A stretch of DNA of 64,000 bases from Erinaceus europaeus (GCF_950295315.1 NC_080171.1:31612361-31676360); one strand, 5' to 3'. Positions 50,165 through 60,868 are shown, counted from the first letter of the stretch. Translations and numbers: made by a program. The notes: a model not told the origin generated them from the sequence alone.

Positions 50165-50277
50165 GGCTGTCTCCAGGGTCCCTTAGGGTAGCCTATACAA
50201 GCAACAGGCTGCATACACTACCTAGGAGGCTGCTGTTTGCCATGGGGAGGGCAGCACAGTTGGCTTAACTGGCTGCA
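50165..50277 (-). ncRNA. SNORA70: SNORA70 (U70) H/ACA snoRNA copy in the RPL10 retrocopy
   Basis: The 113 nt read TGCAGCCAGTTAAGCC at the start, H box ACAGCA (50236-50231), GGTAGTGTATGCAGCCTGTT in the 3' hairpin, and ACA box three bases from the end (GAGACAGCC). I recall SNORA70 as ~135 nt and hosted in an RPL10 intron. The 5' hairpin here looks ~20 nt shorter, so the copy may not fold or function. The homology starts exactly at the snoRNA 5' end. Confidence 0.82.
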
Positions 50278-50280
50278 GAA

Positions 50281-50510
50281 CCTTGTATTAGCATTTAGTC
50301 CATTATTTACTTTTTTCCACGTTTGTAACTTGTAATAACTTCAACAATATCTCATAAAAATTTTCTCCTCACTTTACTATTTTTCTGCTACTCCCCTCTT
50401 GTCACTGTGCAGCATTGTTTCTCAGAGGTTTGTCTCTCTTCTCTATTTAAATTTAATTACTGGGCTTCTAGGTATCGCTAGAAAATATTGTATATTTAAA
50501 AATAGTACTA
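50281..50510. other. Intron 6, no recognised element
   Basis: Nothing I can name. Confidence 0.3.
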
Positions 50511-50512
50511 TT

Positions 50513-50621
50513 GCAGCCCAGGAGGTGTTGCAGTGGATAAAAAATGTTGGACTCTCAAAAAGAAAAAAAAAAGTATTGGACTTTCAAACATACTTTTGTG
50601 TGTGCCAATGATGCTTTGATG

Positions 50622-50678
<57 letters not shown>

Positions 50679-50700
50679 TAATTATTAAATCTTTTAAAAT
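50513..50700 (+). mobile_element. SINE-c with (CT)n(CA)n
   Basis: CAGCCCAGGAGGTGTTGCAG head, with an internal ~35-nt repeat of GTTGGACTCTCAAA / ATTGGACTTTCAAA. (CT)14 then (CA)10 lie at 50629-50678. Confidence 0.8.
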
Positions 50701-50728
50701 TAAAATATGAATAAATAATAAAAATAAT

Positions 50729-50860
50729 GCTAAGGTTAAGGAGATAGCACACCAAGCAGCAAAGCAGAGTTTTATGCCTAAGACACCAAAAACAGGTTCA
50801 GTGCCTGGTACCACCAGAAACCAGAACTGAGCAGTGCTCTGGTAAAACAAAACAAAATAC
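50729..50860 (+). mobile_element. SINE-d, diverged
   Basis: AAGGAGATAGCACACCAAGC to CTGAGCAGTGCTCTGGTAAA. Confidence 0.7.
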
Positions 50861-51063
50861 AGTGCTAATATTCTCTTCTAAAAATCAGTTATATAACTTT
50901 TACCAGGTTATTCCTATATAGTAGTTCTTTGACCTCTAACTTTGATACAATCCTACATTGTCTATTTTAAATTCTAAAAACCCGTTTCTCATCATTTTAT
51001 TCTTTTCAATGATTATTATTATTAGTTGACAATATAAACATCAACATCTAGTGTGTTGTTTTT

Positions 51064-51343
51064 TGGTTTTTTTTAATTTATTTCCCTTTTGTTGCCCTTG
51101 TTTTTTTTATTGTTGTTGTAGTTATTGTTGTTATTGATGTCGTCATTGTTAGATAGGACAGAGAAAAATAGAGAGAGGAGGAGAAGACAGAGGGGGAGAG
51201 AAAGACACCTGCAGACCTGCTTCACCGCCTGTGAAGCGACTCCCCTGTAGGTGGGAAGCCAGAGACTCGAACTGGAATCTTTATGCTGGTGTTTGTGCTT
51301 TGCACCATGTGCGCTTAACCCGCTGCACTACTGCCCGTCCCCC
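51064..51343 (-). mobile_element. SINE-a1
   Basis: TTTATTTCCCTTTTGTTGCC to CTACTGCCCGTCCCCC. TGTGTTGTTTTT occurs before and after. Confidence 0.9.
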
Positions 51344-51423
51344 ATTGTGTTGTTTTTTATAAGACATACAAGTCACACCTTTAAGAAATTTTTGCTTCAA
51401 TGCAACAGTAAGAATAGTTTTTT

Positions 51424-51607
51424 CCTTTTTTTTTTTGGGGGGGGGGGAATTAATGTTTTACATTCAACAGTAAGTACAATAGTTTGTACATGCATAACAT
51501 TCCCCAGTTTCCCATATAACAATACAACCCCCACTAGGTCCTCTGAATCCTTCTTCGACCTGTATTCTTCCCACCCACCCAACCCAGAGTCTTTTACTTT
51601 GGTGCGA
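51424..51607 (-). mobile_element. L1 3' end, 184 bp, with T10-G10 junction
   Basis: TAAGAATAGTTTTTT flanks it at 51409-51423 and 51608-51622. The polyA complement is followed by ten Gs before GAATTAATG, where the usual L1 end has only GGGG. Confidence 0.92.
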
Positions 51608-51624
51608 TAAGAATAGTTTTTTAA

Positions 51625-51866
51625 TAGTACTACCCAATGTGAAATCCTATTTTCAGCTTAGTAGGGAACAGTCCTTGACTGTATTCTTTTGATGTGTATC
51701 AGTGAGTTTACTAATTTCTCCACAATTTTGTTGACATTAAGTAGATCATTCACTCCTGATGTCATTCCTTTGCCTTCAGACTCTGCTTCATTAATTATCC
51801 ATGTAGGAGTTTCACCCTTTTGGTCTGTAGTTACCATATACTGGCATAGTGTCTAAACTCCAACTT
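51625..51866. other. Intron 6, no recognised element
   Basis: Nothing I can name. Confidence 0.3.
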
Positions 51867-51880
51867 CACATTTACTCTTT

Positions 51881-52032
51881 TTTTAAAAAAGATTTTATTT
51901 ACTCATGAGAAAGATAGGAGGAGAGAGAGAAAGAACCAAACATCACTCTGGTACATGTGCTGCTGGGGATTGAACTCAGGACCTCATGCTTGAGAGTCCA
52001 GTGCTTTACCCACTGCACCACCTCCCAGACCA
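51881..52032 (-). mobile_element. SINE-c, full length
   Basis: CACATTTACTCTTT (14 bp) flanks it at 51867-51880 and 52033-52046. Confidence 0.94.
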
Positions 52033-52089
52033 CACATTTACTCTTTAAAACGAGCACTTAGCTTGAATTCTGTTATTTCTGGTTTTGAT

Positions 52090-52235
52090 TTTACTTTTTT
52101 TTTTTTTTTTTTTTACTAGAGCACTGCTCAGCTGTGGTTTATGGTGGTGTGGGGCATTGAACCTGGGATTTAGGAGCCTCAGGCATGAGAGTCTGTTTGC
52201 ATCACCATTATGGTGTCTCCCCTGCCCCTTTATCT
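52090..52235 (-). mobile_element. SINE-d
   Basis: A T18 run, then AGAGCACTGCTCAGCTGTGG and GAGCCTCAGGCATGAGAGTC. Confidence 0.85.
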
Positions 52236-52239
52236 GTTT

Positions 52240-52576
52240 GCTTCACCTTTCTGTTCTTAATTCTCATGATTTTACCATTTTATACAGAAACTCATATTCT
52301 TAATCTTTGAAATACTTCTCAAATCTGTCTTCCATTTTCACTAACATCTCTATATTTAGGCTTTCATTATCTCTTACTAGTGTCATTTTAGTAAACTAGC
52401 ATATCTTTTTGCTTCCTGCTTTTTAATGTGAGGTAATTTATCTTATGCTCTTCTAACCAGATGACTTTTTCTAAAAGTGTGAATTCTACCTTGCCCATAA
52501 ATTTCAGTGGCTCTTGAATCAATTTCAGTGCCCCAGACCCGATGTTTAAAGTTCTTAGACTGCTTTTCAGACTGAA
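52240..52576. other. Intron 6, no recognised element
   Basis: Nothing I can name. Confidence 0.3.
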
Positions 52577-52589
52577 TCTGAATCCATTT

Positions 52590-52946
52590 TTTTTTTTTAT
52601 TAAAAAAAATTTTTTTTTGCCTCCAGGGTTATTGCTGGGGCTTGGTGCCTGCACTACGTATCCACTGCTTCCAGAGACCATTTTTCCCATTTTGTTGCCC
52701 TTGTTGTGAACCTTGTTGTTGTTGTTAATGTTATTTTTGCCATTGCTGTTGGATAGGACAGAGAGAAAGCGAGAGAGGAGGGGAAGACAGAGACTTGGAG
52801 AGAAAGACGCCTGTAGACCTGCTTCACTGCCTGTGAAGCAACCCCCCTGCAGGTGGGGAGCTAGGGGCTTGAACTCGGATCCTTAAGCCTATCTTTGCAC
52901 TTTGTGCCATGTGTGCTTAACCCATTGCGCTGTGGTCCAGCCCCAG
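52590..52946 (-). mobile_element. SINE-a2, full length
   Basis: TCTGAATCCATTT (13 bp) flanks it at 52577-52589 and 52947-52959. Confidence 0.93.
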
Positions 52947-53055
52947 TCTGAATCCATTTATCCAGTTCTAAAATCAGGCCCTGCCAGCACTTACAAAAAA
53001 CAAGGAAAGAATTCAAAGAACATGATTTTGACTCATATTTATGAAATTCCATTTA

Positions 53056-53059
<4 letters not shown>

Positions 53060-53126
<67 letters not shown>

Positions 53127-53127
53127 T
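53060..53127. repeat. (TA)n(CA)n microsatellite
   Basis: About 23 TA units then 10 CA units. Confidence 0.97.
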
Positions 53128-53149
53128 AACTGTATGGGGTTTTTTTGTG

Positions 53150-53358
53150 ATTTTTTAAAAATTTCTTTATTGGGAAATTAATGTTTTACATTCAACAGTA
53201 AATACAATAGTTTGTACATGCATAACATTTTCCCAGTTTTCCATATAACAATACAACCCCCACTCGGTCCTCTGTCATCCTTCTTGGATCTGTATTCTCC
53301 CCACCCACCCACCCCAGAGTCTTTTGCTTCGGTGCAATATGCCAATTCCAGTTTAACT
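53150..53358 (-). mobile_element. L1 3' end
   Basis: TTTCTTTATTGGGAAATTAATG to TTGCTTCGGTGCAATATGCC (in pieces). Confidence 0.88.
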
Positions 53359-53359
53359 A

Positions 53360-53660
53360 TATGTTTTTATGTACTTTGACATGTGTATGAGGTCTAGGAC
53401 ATGATACAGAATATTTCTTAATTTGGACCACTGTGAAATATGCTTGAAAATACTGCCCTACCATTTGCTTCATCCATTTGAACTTCAGCTGTCCTCTTTC
53501 CCAAATTTTCTCCTAGCAATAGAGCACTCCTACCACAAAATGCTGCCTTTTCCCCAGCTCTTTGCTCAAAATTAATTTCTTATGCAATCACCTCCATAAA
53601 GTTTGCTCTCATTGCATCACCTAAAGCCTAATCATTCAAAGCAGAAATCTTGTCATTATT
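53360..53660. other. Intron 6, no recognised element
   Basis: It looks single-copy, with no exon signals. Confidence 0.3.
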
Positions 53661-53666
53661 ATTTTT

Positions 53667-53868
53667 TTCATATCTTTATTTCTTTATTGGATAGAGATAG
53701 CCAGAAATTGAGAGGAATGGGAAGATAGGGACAGAGGCAGAAAGATACCTGCAGCCCTGCTTCACCACTTGTGAAGCTTTCCCCCTGCAAGTGGAAACTA
53801 GGGGCTTGAACCTGGGTCCTTGTGTACTATAATATGTGTACTCAACCAGGTGCATCACCATCTAGCCC
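53667..53868 (-). mobile_element. SINE-b
   Basis: TTCTTTATTGGATAGAGATAG to GGTGCATCACCATCTAGCCC. Confidence 0.88.
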
Positions 53869-54026
53869 ATAGTCATTATTTTCCCCTCATTTTCTTTACT
53901 CCTTAGCAATCAGCACATTTCACACAGCAGATAGTTATCATTCTTATAGGTTGCATGTTCCCATGGACCTTCTACATTATTCATACTCATTTTAGTGTAA
54001 TAGCTTTTACTTAGAAGATAGTTTTA

Positions 54027-54211
54027 TTGGGTGGGGGAGGTAGCATAATGGTTATGCAAACAGACTCTCATGCCTGAGGCTCCAAAGTCCCAGGTTCAAT
54101 CCCCCGCACCACCATAAACCAGAGCTGAGCAGTGCTCCGGTGTTTCTTTCTCTCTGTGTCTGTCTCTGTCTCTGTCTGCATCTAAATAAAATAAATAAAA
54201 TATTTTTAAAA
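54027..54211 (+). mobile_element. SINE-d, full-length reference copy
   Basis: AGAAGATAGTTTTA (14 bp) flanks it at 54013-54026 and 54212-54225. It shows the whole family: GGGTGGGGGAGGTAGCATAA head, (TCTGTG)n body, AAATAAAATAAATAAAAT tail. Confidence 0.94.
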
Positions 54212-54298
54212 AGAAGATAGTTTTACATTTTACATAGGACTTTATAAAAACATGTTTTATAAAAACATAGGACTTTATAAAAATGAATGCAGAGAACT

Positions 54299-54480
54299 GT
54301 TATAGAAATAGCTTACCTGGTAGAGTACACATCTCACCATGCATAAGGACCTGGGTTTGAACCCTGGCACCACATAGGAGTGCAGTAGATGACACCATGG
54401 GAAGCACTAATGACAGTGACCGTTGCTGTGGGTCTTTCCTTCTCTCTCTGTATTTGAACAAAAAAGAGTGAAAATGTAAG
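54299..54480 (+). mobile_element. SINE-f
   Basis: ATAGCTTACCTGGTAGAGTAC head, B-box-like GGGTTTGAACCCTGG, and a TTCCTTCTCTCTCTGTATTTG end. Confidence 0.65.
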
Positions 54481-54823
54481 ACAGTTTGAAGCATAGATAT
54501 AGATACACACACACACGCACATATGTGTGTGTATCCTACAGTTGCAGAATGATGTTACTTTAAAAAATAAAATGGAATCATCATAAACACACACACACAC
54601 AAAGTGTAAAAGTAGACCTGGGAACAGTGAAATCATGCATATGTGAAGCATTGGCACCACAGATACAAAAATGAATATACATCAAAGCCATGATTTTATG
54701 TTTTAAAAGTTGTGGTTATAGGAACTTTGGAAACTAATGATAATGAAATCATAGTAATTGTAAAGAAATGCTTGAAGGTATATGTTTATCAAACATTGAA
54801 TTAAGTAATAAAAATGCTTATCA

Positions 54824-55100
54824 GTGAGTCAGGTGGGTTAAGCCCACGAGGCGTGAAGCGCAAGGACCTGGTTGGTAAGGATCCCAGTTAGAGCCCCCAG
54901 ATCCCCACCTGCAGGGGAGTCACTTCACAGGCGGTGAAAGCTGGTCTGCAGGTGTCAGTCTTTCTCTCCCCCTCTGTCTTCCCTTCCTCTCTCCATTTCT
55001 CTCTATCTAACAATGACGACATCAGTAACAACAACAATAATAACTACAACAACAATAAAAAACAAGGGCAACAAAAGGGAAAATAAATAAATAAATAAAT
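54824..55100 (+). mobile_element. SINE-a1, slight head deletion
   Basis: ATGCTTATCA flanks it at 54814-54823 and 55101-55110. The GGCGGTAGCGCAGC portion of the head is missing. Confidence 0.9.
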
Positions 55101-55110
55101 ATGCTTATCA

Positions 55111-55335
55111 CATTTGATCCATAGTTATAAGTTTGTGTGTATCATTTTACTCCCAACTTGCTAATACAGTGAGGAAAATAGACCCTATTCTCATTAATAC
55201 AAAGAAAATTACCATTGATATTTTCTTATGCTCCTACTTTTCTGTGGATACATACTTCCTCTTGCACCTACCCCAAGAATTCAGAAACTTACATAAACCA
55301 CTTTTCATTTAAATGCAGATGGTGAATATCTCTGG
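55111..55335. other. Intron 6, no recognised element
   Basis: Nothing I can name. Confidence 0.3.
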
Positions 55336-55354
55336 TCATTGAGTAGTATTTCTT

Positions 55355-55636
55355 TTTTTTTTAATATTTTATTTTATTTATTCCCTTTTGTTGCCCTTGT
55401 TGTTTTATTGTTGTAGTTATTATTGTTGTTGTCGTTGTTGGATAGGACAGAGAGAAACGGAGAGAGGAGGGGAAGACAGAGAGGGGGAGAGAAAGACAGA
55501 CACCTGCAGACCTGCTTCACCGCCTGTGCAGCGACTCCCCTGCAGGTGGGGAGCCGGGGTTCGAACCGGGATCCTTATGCCGGTCCTTGCGCTTTGCGCC
55601 ACCTGCGCTTAACCCGCTGCGCTACACCCGACTCCC
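55355..55636 (-). mobile_element. SINE-a1, full length, young
   Basis: TGAGTAGTATTTCTT (15 bp) flanks it at 55340-55354 and 55637-55651, perfectly. CpGs in the head are intact. Confidence 0.95.
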
Positions 55637-55769
55637 TGAGTAGTATTTCTTATATGTTAAATAATTGAGTTTGTAGCTTATTTACTTTCAGTTGTTCAAA
55701 CGGAGTAAATTAAGAGTATATATAGTGTGTTGCCAAGGCCTCATTGGTTTGGGCTAATTTTTTCATAGT

Positions 55770-55905
55770 GGTGGGGGAAGAGAGACAGAGACTGAGACTC
55801 CAAAGCTTCCCCCAGTGCTGTAATATTCCCATGTGATATATATGGATTTGAGCCTAATCTGTGTGAATGGTAAAGCAGATGTTACCCAGAGTTGTCCTGC
55901 TGGCC
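55770..55905 (-). mobile_element. SINE-f
   Basis: AGTGGTGGGGGAAGAGAGAC, CCCCCAGTGCTGTAATATTCC and TTGTCCTGCTGGCCCC. Confidence 0.55.
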
Positions 55906-55984
55906 CCAAGGGGGGGAGGGGAAGTGTGTTTTTGTTTTGTTTTTGTCATCACTGACATTTCACAAATGCGGGCTGACTTTTTTT

Positions 55985-56248
55985 TTTTTAACTTTTATTT
56001 ATTTCCTTTTGTTGCCCTTGTTTTATTGTTGTAATTTTTGTTGTTGTTGCTGTGTTAGATAGGACAGAGAGAAATCGAGAGGAGGGGAAGACGGGGAGAG
56101 AAAGATAGACACCGGCAGACCTGATTCACCGCCTGTGAAGCAACTCCCCTGCAAGTGTGGAGTCAGAGGCTCGAACCAGGATCCTTATGCCAGTTCTTGC
56201 ACTTTGTGCCATGTGCACTTAATTCGCTGCAATACCACCCTACCCCCT
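55985..56248 (-). mobile_element. SINE-a1
   Basis: TTTATTTCCTTTTGTTGCCC to GCAATACCACCCTACCCCC. Confidence 0.88.
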
Positions 56249-56249
56249 A

Positions 56250-56850
56250 TACCTCAGCTTCTAATTACAACATTTCTTTATGTCATTTGTTTCTTTAACT
56301 AGAGATGTTAAAGTTCCCACAAGGGTAGGTTATCTGTTAGTTACTCACCATTGTACACTTAACACTGAGCATTTAGGTATTTATTGAGTAAACTGGGAAC
56401 AACTTAAGTGGCTACAATATTCATTTCATTAGTAGAACCAAATCATTTTATTGAAGGAAATAATGATATATATAATTATATATATCATATCTATATCTAT
56501 CTCTCTCTATGTATGACAGTTGTCACATGAGTAGTGTTTTAACTCCCTGTGAAAGGTATTTCTCATCACCAATTGATGTCTCTCCATCATTGTTCACTGG
56601 GTCTCTCATGCCTTCTTAGTCCCCTCTCATCTCTTATTTAGAATCCTTAGGGGATTTGCTGCAGTCTTCCACAGAGATTGTCACCCAAAACAATATATTT
56701 AGGATGTTTATTTCCAAATATAAATACTATTCCAAAGTCCTGATGTTATTCTAAAGTTACGCTAATACTTGGCAGTAATCATATGTATTTCATTTGCTTG
56801 TAATGTACGTAACAACTAGGTAACGTAGAAATGGAAATGTAAAAAAAATA
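56250..56850. other. Intron 6, repeat-poor
   Basis: About 600 bp with only a TATATA/CTATCT simple stretch (56465-56510). No exon found. Confidence 0.35.
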
Positions 56851-56867
56851 AAGAAATGGAAATGTAG

Positions 56868-57148
56868 GGAGTCGGGCGGTAGCATAGCAGGTTAGTGCAG
56901 GTGGTGCAAAGTGCAAGGATCGGTATAAGGATCCTGGTTCGAGCCCCTGGCTCCCCACCTGCAGGGGAGTCGCTTCACAGGTGGTGAAGCAGGTCTGCAG
57001 GTGTCTTATCTTTTTCTCCAACTCTCTGTCTTCCCCTCCTCTCTCCATTTCTCTCTGTCCTATCCAACAATGACAACAACAATAATAAATACAACAATAA
57101 AACAACAAGGGCAACAAAAGGGAATAAATAAATAAATTTTAAAAAATA
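56868..57148 (+). mobile_element. SINE-a1, full length
   Basis: AAATGGAAATGT borders it on both sides (near 56855 and 57152). Confidence 0.9.
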
Positions 57149-57198
57149 AATAAATGGAAATGTCATCAGAAGTTTAAGGTTTTGAAAATGAGTTAAAA

Positions 57199-57547
57199 GG
57201 GGGCCGGGCGGTAGCGCAGTGAGTTAAGTGCAGGTGGTGCAAAGTGCATGGGCAGGCATAAATAAGGATCCTAGTTTGAGCCCCCTGCTCCCCACCTGTG
57301 GTGGAGGGGGGGTTCCCTTCACAGTTGGTGAAGCAGGTCTTTAGGTGTCTGTCTTTCTCTCTTCCTCTCTGTCTTGCCTTCCTCTCTCCATTTCTCTCTG
57401 TCCTATCCAATAACAGCAACAGCAATGATAACAATGATAAACAACGGGGGGGACATATAAGGGGAAAATAGCCTCCAGGAGCAATGGATTCGTAGTGCAG
57501 GCATTGAGCCCCAGCAATAACCCTGGAGACAAAAAAGATGAAAGAAA
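57199..57547 (+). mobile_element. SINE-a2, full length
   Basis: GAAAATGAGTTAAAA (15 bp) flanks it at 57184-57198 and 57548-57562. The a2 module is at 57470-57529. Confidence 0.95.
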
Positions 57548-57565
57548 GAAAATGAGTTAAAATAG

Positions 57566-57759
57566 AGGCTGGGGGTGGCACACCTGGTTGAGCACACATG
57601 TTACAATGCACAAGGACCCAGTTTTGAGCCCGCAGCCCCCACCTGCAGGGGGAAAGCTTTGCAAGTGGTAAAACAGTGCTACAGGTGTCTTATTTGTCTC
57701 TGTCCCTCTCTACCACCCCTTTCCTTTTCAATTTCTCTCTATCTCTATCCAATAAATAA

Positions 57760-57762
<3 letters not shown>
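57566..57762 (+). mobile_element. SINE-b
   Basis: GGCTGGGGGTGGCACACCTG to CTATCTCTATCCAATAAAT. Confidence 0.88.

Positions 57763-57818
<56 letters not shown>
57763..57818. repeat. (TA)n microsatellite
   Basis: 27 TA units, grown from the SINE-b tail. Confidence 0.97.
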
Positions 57819-57820
<2 letters not shown>

Positions 57821-57889
57821 TACTAAAAATAAAATGAATTAAAATAAGCATTTTTCCCTCTAGCTTTTTACAAAGAAATATTGTAAACT

Positions 57890-58027
57890 TGGGTGGAGGT
57901 AGATATCATAATGGTTATGCAAAGAGACTCTCAAGCCTGAGACTCTGAAGTCACAGGTTCAATCCCCTATACCACTATAAGCCAGAACTGAGCAGTGCTC
58001 TGGTAAAAAAAAAAAAAAAAAAAAAAA
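57890..58027 (+). mobile_element. SINE-d
   Basis: GGGTGGAGGTAGATATCATAA to CTGAGCAGTGCTCTGGT and A23. Confidence 0.88.
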
Positions 58028-58048
58028 GCATATATATATTAAGCTACA

Positions 58049-58485
58049 GGGGCCTAGGTGATGGTGCACTTGGTTGAGTGCACACGTTATAATGCACAAG
58101 GACCTGGGTTTGAGCCCCCAGCCCCCACCTGCAGGGGGAAAGCTTTGTGAGTGGTGAAGCAGAGCTGCAGGTGTCTCTTTCTCTTTAATTTTTTAATTAT
58201 CTTTATTGGCTACAGACAGCCAGATATTGAGGAGGGAAGGGGGGTCATAGAGAAAGATAGAGACAGAGAGACACCTGTAGCCAATACTGCATCACCACTT
58301 GAAAAGCTTTCCCCCTGCAGGTGGGGACTAGGGGCTTGAACCTGGGTCCTTGCACATTGTAGCATGTGCACTCAAACAGGTGCACCACCACCTGGCCCCT
58401 CTTTTTCCCTCACTTATCTCCCCCTACCCTCTTGATTTCTGGCTGTCTCTATCCAATAAATAAAGATGGGGGAAAAGAAGGGGAA
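58049..58485 (+). mobile_element. SINE-b split by an antisense SINE-b
   Basis: The outer copy runs 58049-58185 and resumes at 58401 with TTTTTCCCTCACTTATC to CTATCCAATAAATAAAG. Confidence 0.82.
58186..58400 (-). mobile_element. SINE-b nested in opposite orientation
   Basis: TTATCTTTATTGGCTACAGAC to GGTGCACCACCACCTGGCCCC. It ends ~180 bp before exon 7. Confidence 0.85.
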
Positions 58486-58580
58486 AAAAAGAGAGGGATA
58501 AGAGAAAAGGAAAAGAGAAAAAAATACTGTAAGCCAGAATCAGCAGACTATATCTTTAAATAGTGTTTTTCTCTTTTCAG

Positions 58581-58682
58581 GAAGTAGTTCTGAAAGATGG
58601 AAGAATTGAAAGACTGAAGTTGGAACTTGAAAGGAAAGATGTTGAAATCCAGAAGCTAAAAAATGTGATCACTGAGTGGGAG
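58581..58682 (+). CDS. GKAP1: GKAP1 coding exon 7 (last in the window)
   Basis: The acceptor is TTTTTCTCTTTTCAG|GAAGTA and the donor GAG|GTTTGT, a weak donor with T at +3 and +4. The 102 nt give 34 codons ([20 protein letters not shown], then [14 protein letters not shown]). It is a clear coiled coil: I/L/V at heptad positions with charged flanks, the dimerising C-terminal region of GKAP1. The remaining ~85-90 codons of the known protein are not in the window. Confidence 0.97.
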
Positions 58683-58689
58683 GTTTGTA

Positions 58690-58890
58690 TTTATTCATTG
58701 TTATAATTGAAAAGAATTCTATGAAATTGTACATCTTCTGGTTTTTCATATATGTGCATTCAATATTTGATGTTACTTAGATTCAAAACTCAGTGATAAA
58801 CTATGAGTGATCATATGATTTATTTTTTATTATACTATATAATGGCTTGCCTTTTTATTTTTAGACTTGTGCATTCTATTTTTTCTTCTT
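58690..58890. other. Intron 7 start
   Basis: Nothing I can name. Confidence 0.3.
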
Positions 58891-59116
58891 TATAGGGATT
58901 AATGGTTTACAGTCAACAGTAAAATACAGTAGTTTGTACATGTGTAACATTTCTCAGTTTTCCATATAAAATCTAACCCCAACCCCCTCTAGGTCCCTCC
59001 TCTGCCATTATGTCCCAGGACCTGAACCCTCCCCACCTCCACCTCAGAGTCTTTTACTCTGGTGCAGTACACTAACTCCAGTCCATAATCTGCTTTGTGT
59101 TTTCCCTTCTGTTCTT

Positions 59117-59276
59117 TTTTTTTTTTTTTTTAAGATTTTGTTTATTAATTAGAAAGATAGGAGGAAAGAGAGAAAGAACCAGACATCACTCTAGTATATA
59201 TGTTACCAGGGATCGAACCCAGGACCCCATGCTTGAGAGTCCAGTGCTTTATCCACTGAACCACCTCCCAGACCAG
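59117..59276 (-). mobile_element. SINE-c nested in L1
   Basis: T18, then AGATTTTGTTTATTAATTAG to CCACTGAACCACCTCCCAG. Confidence 0.92.
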
Positions 59277-59524
59277 ATCTTTTCTTATTTTCAACTCCTG
59301 TCTGAGTGAGAGCATTCCATAGTCATCCTTGTTTTTCTGTCTTATTTCACTTAACATGATTCCTTCAAGCTTCATCCAAGATGAAATGAAGAAGGTGAAT
59401 TCACCATTTTTTAATAGCTGAATAGTATTCCATTGTATATATATACCACAACTTACTCAACCGCTCATCTGTTGTTGGACACCTGGATTGCTTCCATGTT
59501 TTGTCTATTACAAATTGTGCTGTT

Positions 59525-59723
59525 GGGGTTGGGTGGTGGCATACCTGGTTGAATACACATGTTACAATGCACAAAGACCTGAGTTCAAGCCCCCAGTCCC
59601 CACCTTCAGGGGGAAAGCTTCATGCGTGGTAAAGCAGGGCTGCAGTTGTCTGTTTCTCTCCCTTTCTCTCTCTATTTTGGACTGTCTCTATCCAATAAAT
59701 AAAGATAATTACTAAAAAATTTT
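59525..59723 (+). mobile_element. SINE-b nested in L1
   Basis: AATTGTGCTGTT flanks it at 59513-59524 and 59724-59735. Confidence 0.94.
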
Positions 59724-60079
59724 AATTGTGCTGTTATGAACATAGGTATACACAAATCTTTGTGAATGAGTGTTTTTGGTTCCCCAGGAGAGGAATTGCA
59801 GGGTCATAGGGTAGGTCCACTTGTAGCCTTCTAAGAGTTCTCCATAGGGGTTGGGCCAATTTACATTCCCACCAGCAGTGCAGGTCCCTACAACCTCTCC
59901 AGCATTTGTTGTTGCTAGCTCTTCTGATGTATGATATTCTCACAGGAGTGAAGTGGTATCTCATTGTCTTTATTTGCATTTCTCTGACAATCAGTGACTT
60001 AGAGTATTTTTTTCATATGTTTGACGGCCTTTTAGATCTCTTTCTTGGTGAATATTCTGTTCATATCCTCTCTATTTTT

Positions 60080-60237
60080 AAGAAGATTTTATTTGTTTAT
60101 TAGTAAGAAAGATAGGTGGAGAGAGAGAAAGAACCAGACATCGCTCTGGTGGTACATACGCTGCCAGATATTGAACTTGGGACCATATGGTTGAGAGTCC
60201 AATGCTTTATGCACTGTGCCACCTCCTGGACTACTCT
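60080..60237 (-). mobile_element. SINE-c nested in L1
   Basis: AGATTTTATTTGTTTATTAG to CTGTGCCACCTCCTGG. Confidence 0.9.
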
Positions 60238-60239
60238 TC

Positions 60240-60546
60240 TCCCATTTTTTTTTTTTTTTTGGTTTTTTAAATTTTTTTACATTTATTTATTTATTTTTCC
60301 CTTTTGTTGCCTTTGTTGTTTATTGTTATTGTTATTGCTGTCATTGTTGTTGGATAGGACAGAGAGAAATGGAGAGAGGAGGGGAAGACAGAGGGGGAGA
60401 GAAAAATAGACACTTGCAGACCTGCTTCACTACCTGTGAAGCGACTCCCCTGCAGATGGGGAGCCGGGGGCTCGAACCGGGATCCTTATGCTGGTCTTTG
60501 CATTTTGTACCACCTGCACTTAACCCGCTGTGCTACGCCTGACTCC
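60240..60546 (-). mobile_element. SINE-a1 nested in L1, at the edge of the SINE-c
   Basis: T18, TTTATTTTTCCCTTTTGTTG to GCTACGCCTGACTCCC. CTTCTCCC before and after it marks the target. Confidence 0.9.
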
Positions 60547-60716
60547 CTTCTCCCCATTTTTTAATTGAGTCATTTGCTTTTTTGTTACTGAGTTTGGTGA
60601 GCTCTTTATATATTTTGTTATAAGCCTCTTGTCTGATGTATGGCTTGTAAATATCTCCTCCCAGTCTGTAAGGGCTCTAGTTTGCTATTTTTATCATTTT
60701 TAAAGTACCTGGGTAG

Positions 60717-60868
60717 TCCGGGAGATGGTGCAGTGGATAAGGTGTTGGACTCTCAAAGAGCATGAAGTCCCGAGTGCAATCCCCAGCATCACATGTACTA
60801 GAGTGATTTCTGGTTCCTTCTCTTTCTCCTCCTGTCTTTCTCGTTAATAAAATCTTTTTTAAAAAAAA
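60717..60868 (+). mobile_element. SINE-c, full length
   Basis: GTCCGGGAGATGGTGCAGTG to CGTTAATAAAATCTTTT. AAGTRCCTGGTA borders it. Confidence 0.88.

Larger units (their letters stand above)
58895..60690 (-). mobile_element. L1, antisense, carrying four nested SINEs
   Basis: Removing the nested SINEs joins 3' UTR (58895-59115), ORF2 end (59277-59524, 59724-60079) and ORF2 interior (60547-60690) in order. ORF2 landmarks are [14 protein letters not shown] and [12 protein letters not shown] on the minus strand. The frame is broken. Confidence 0.88.
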
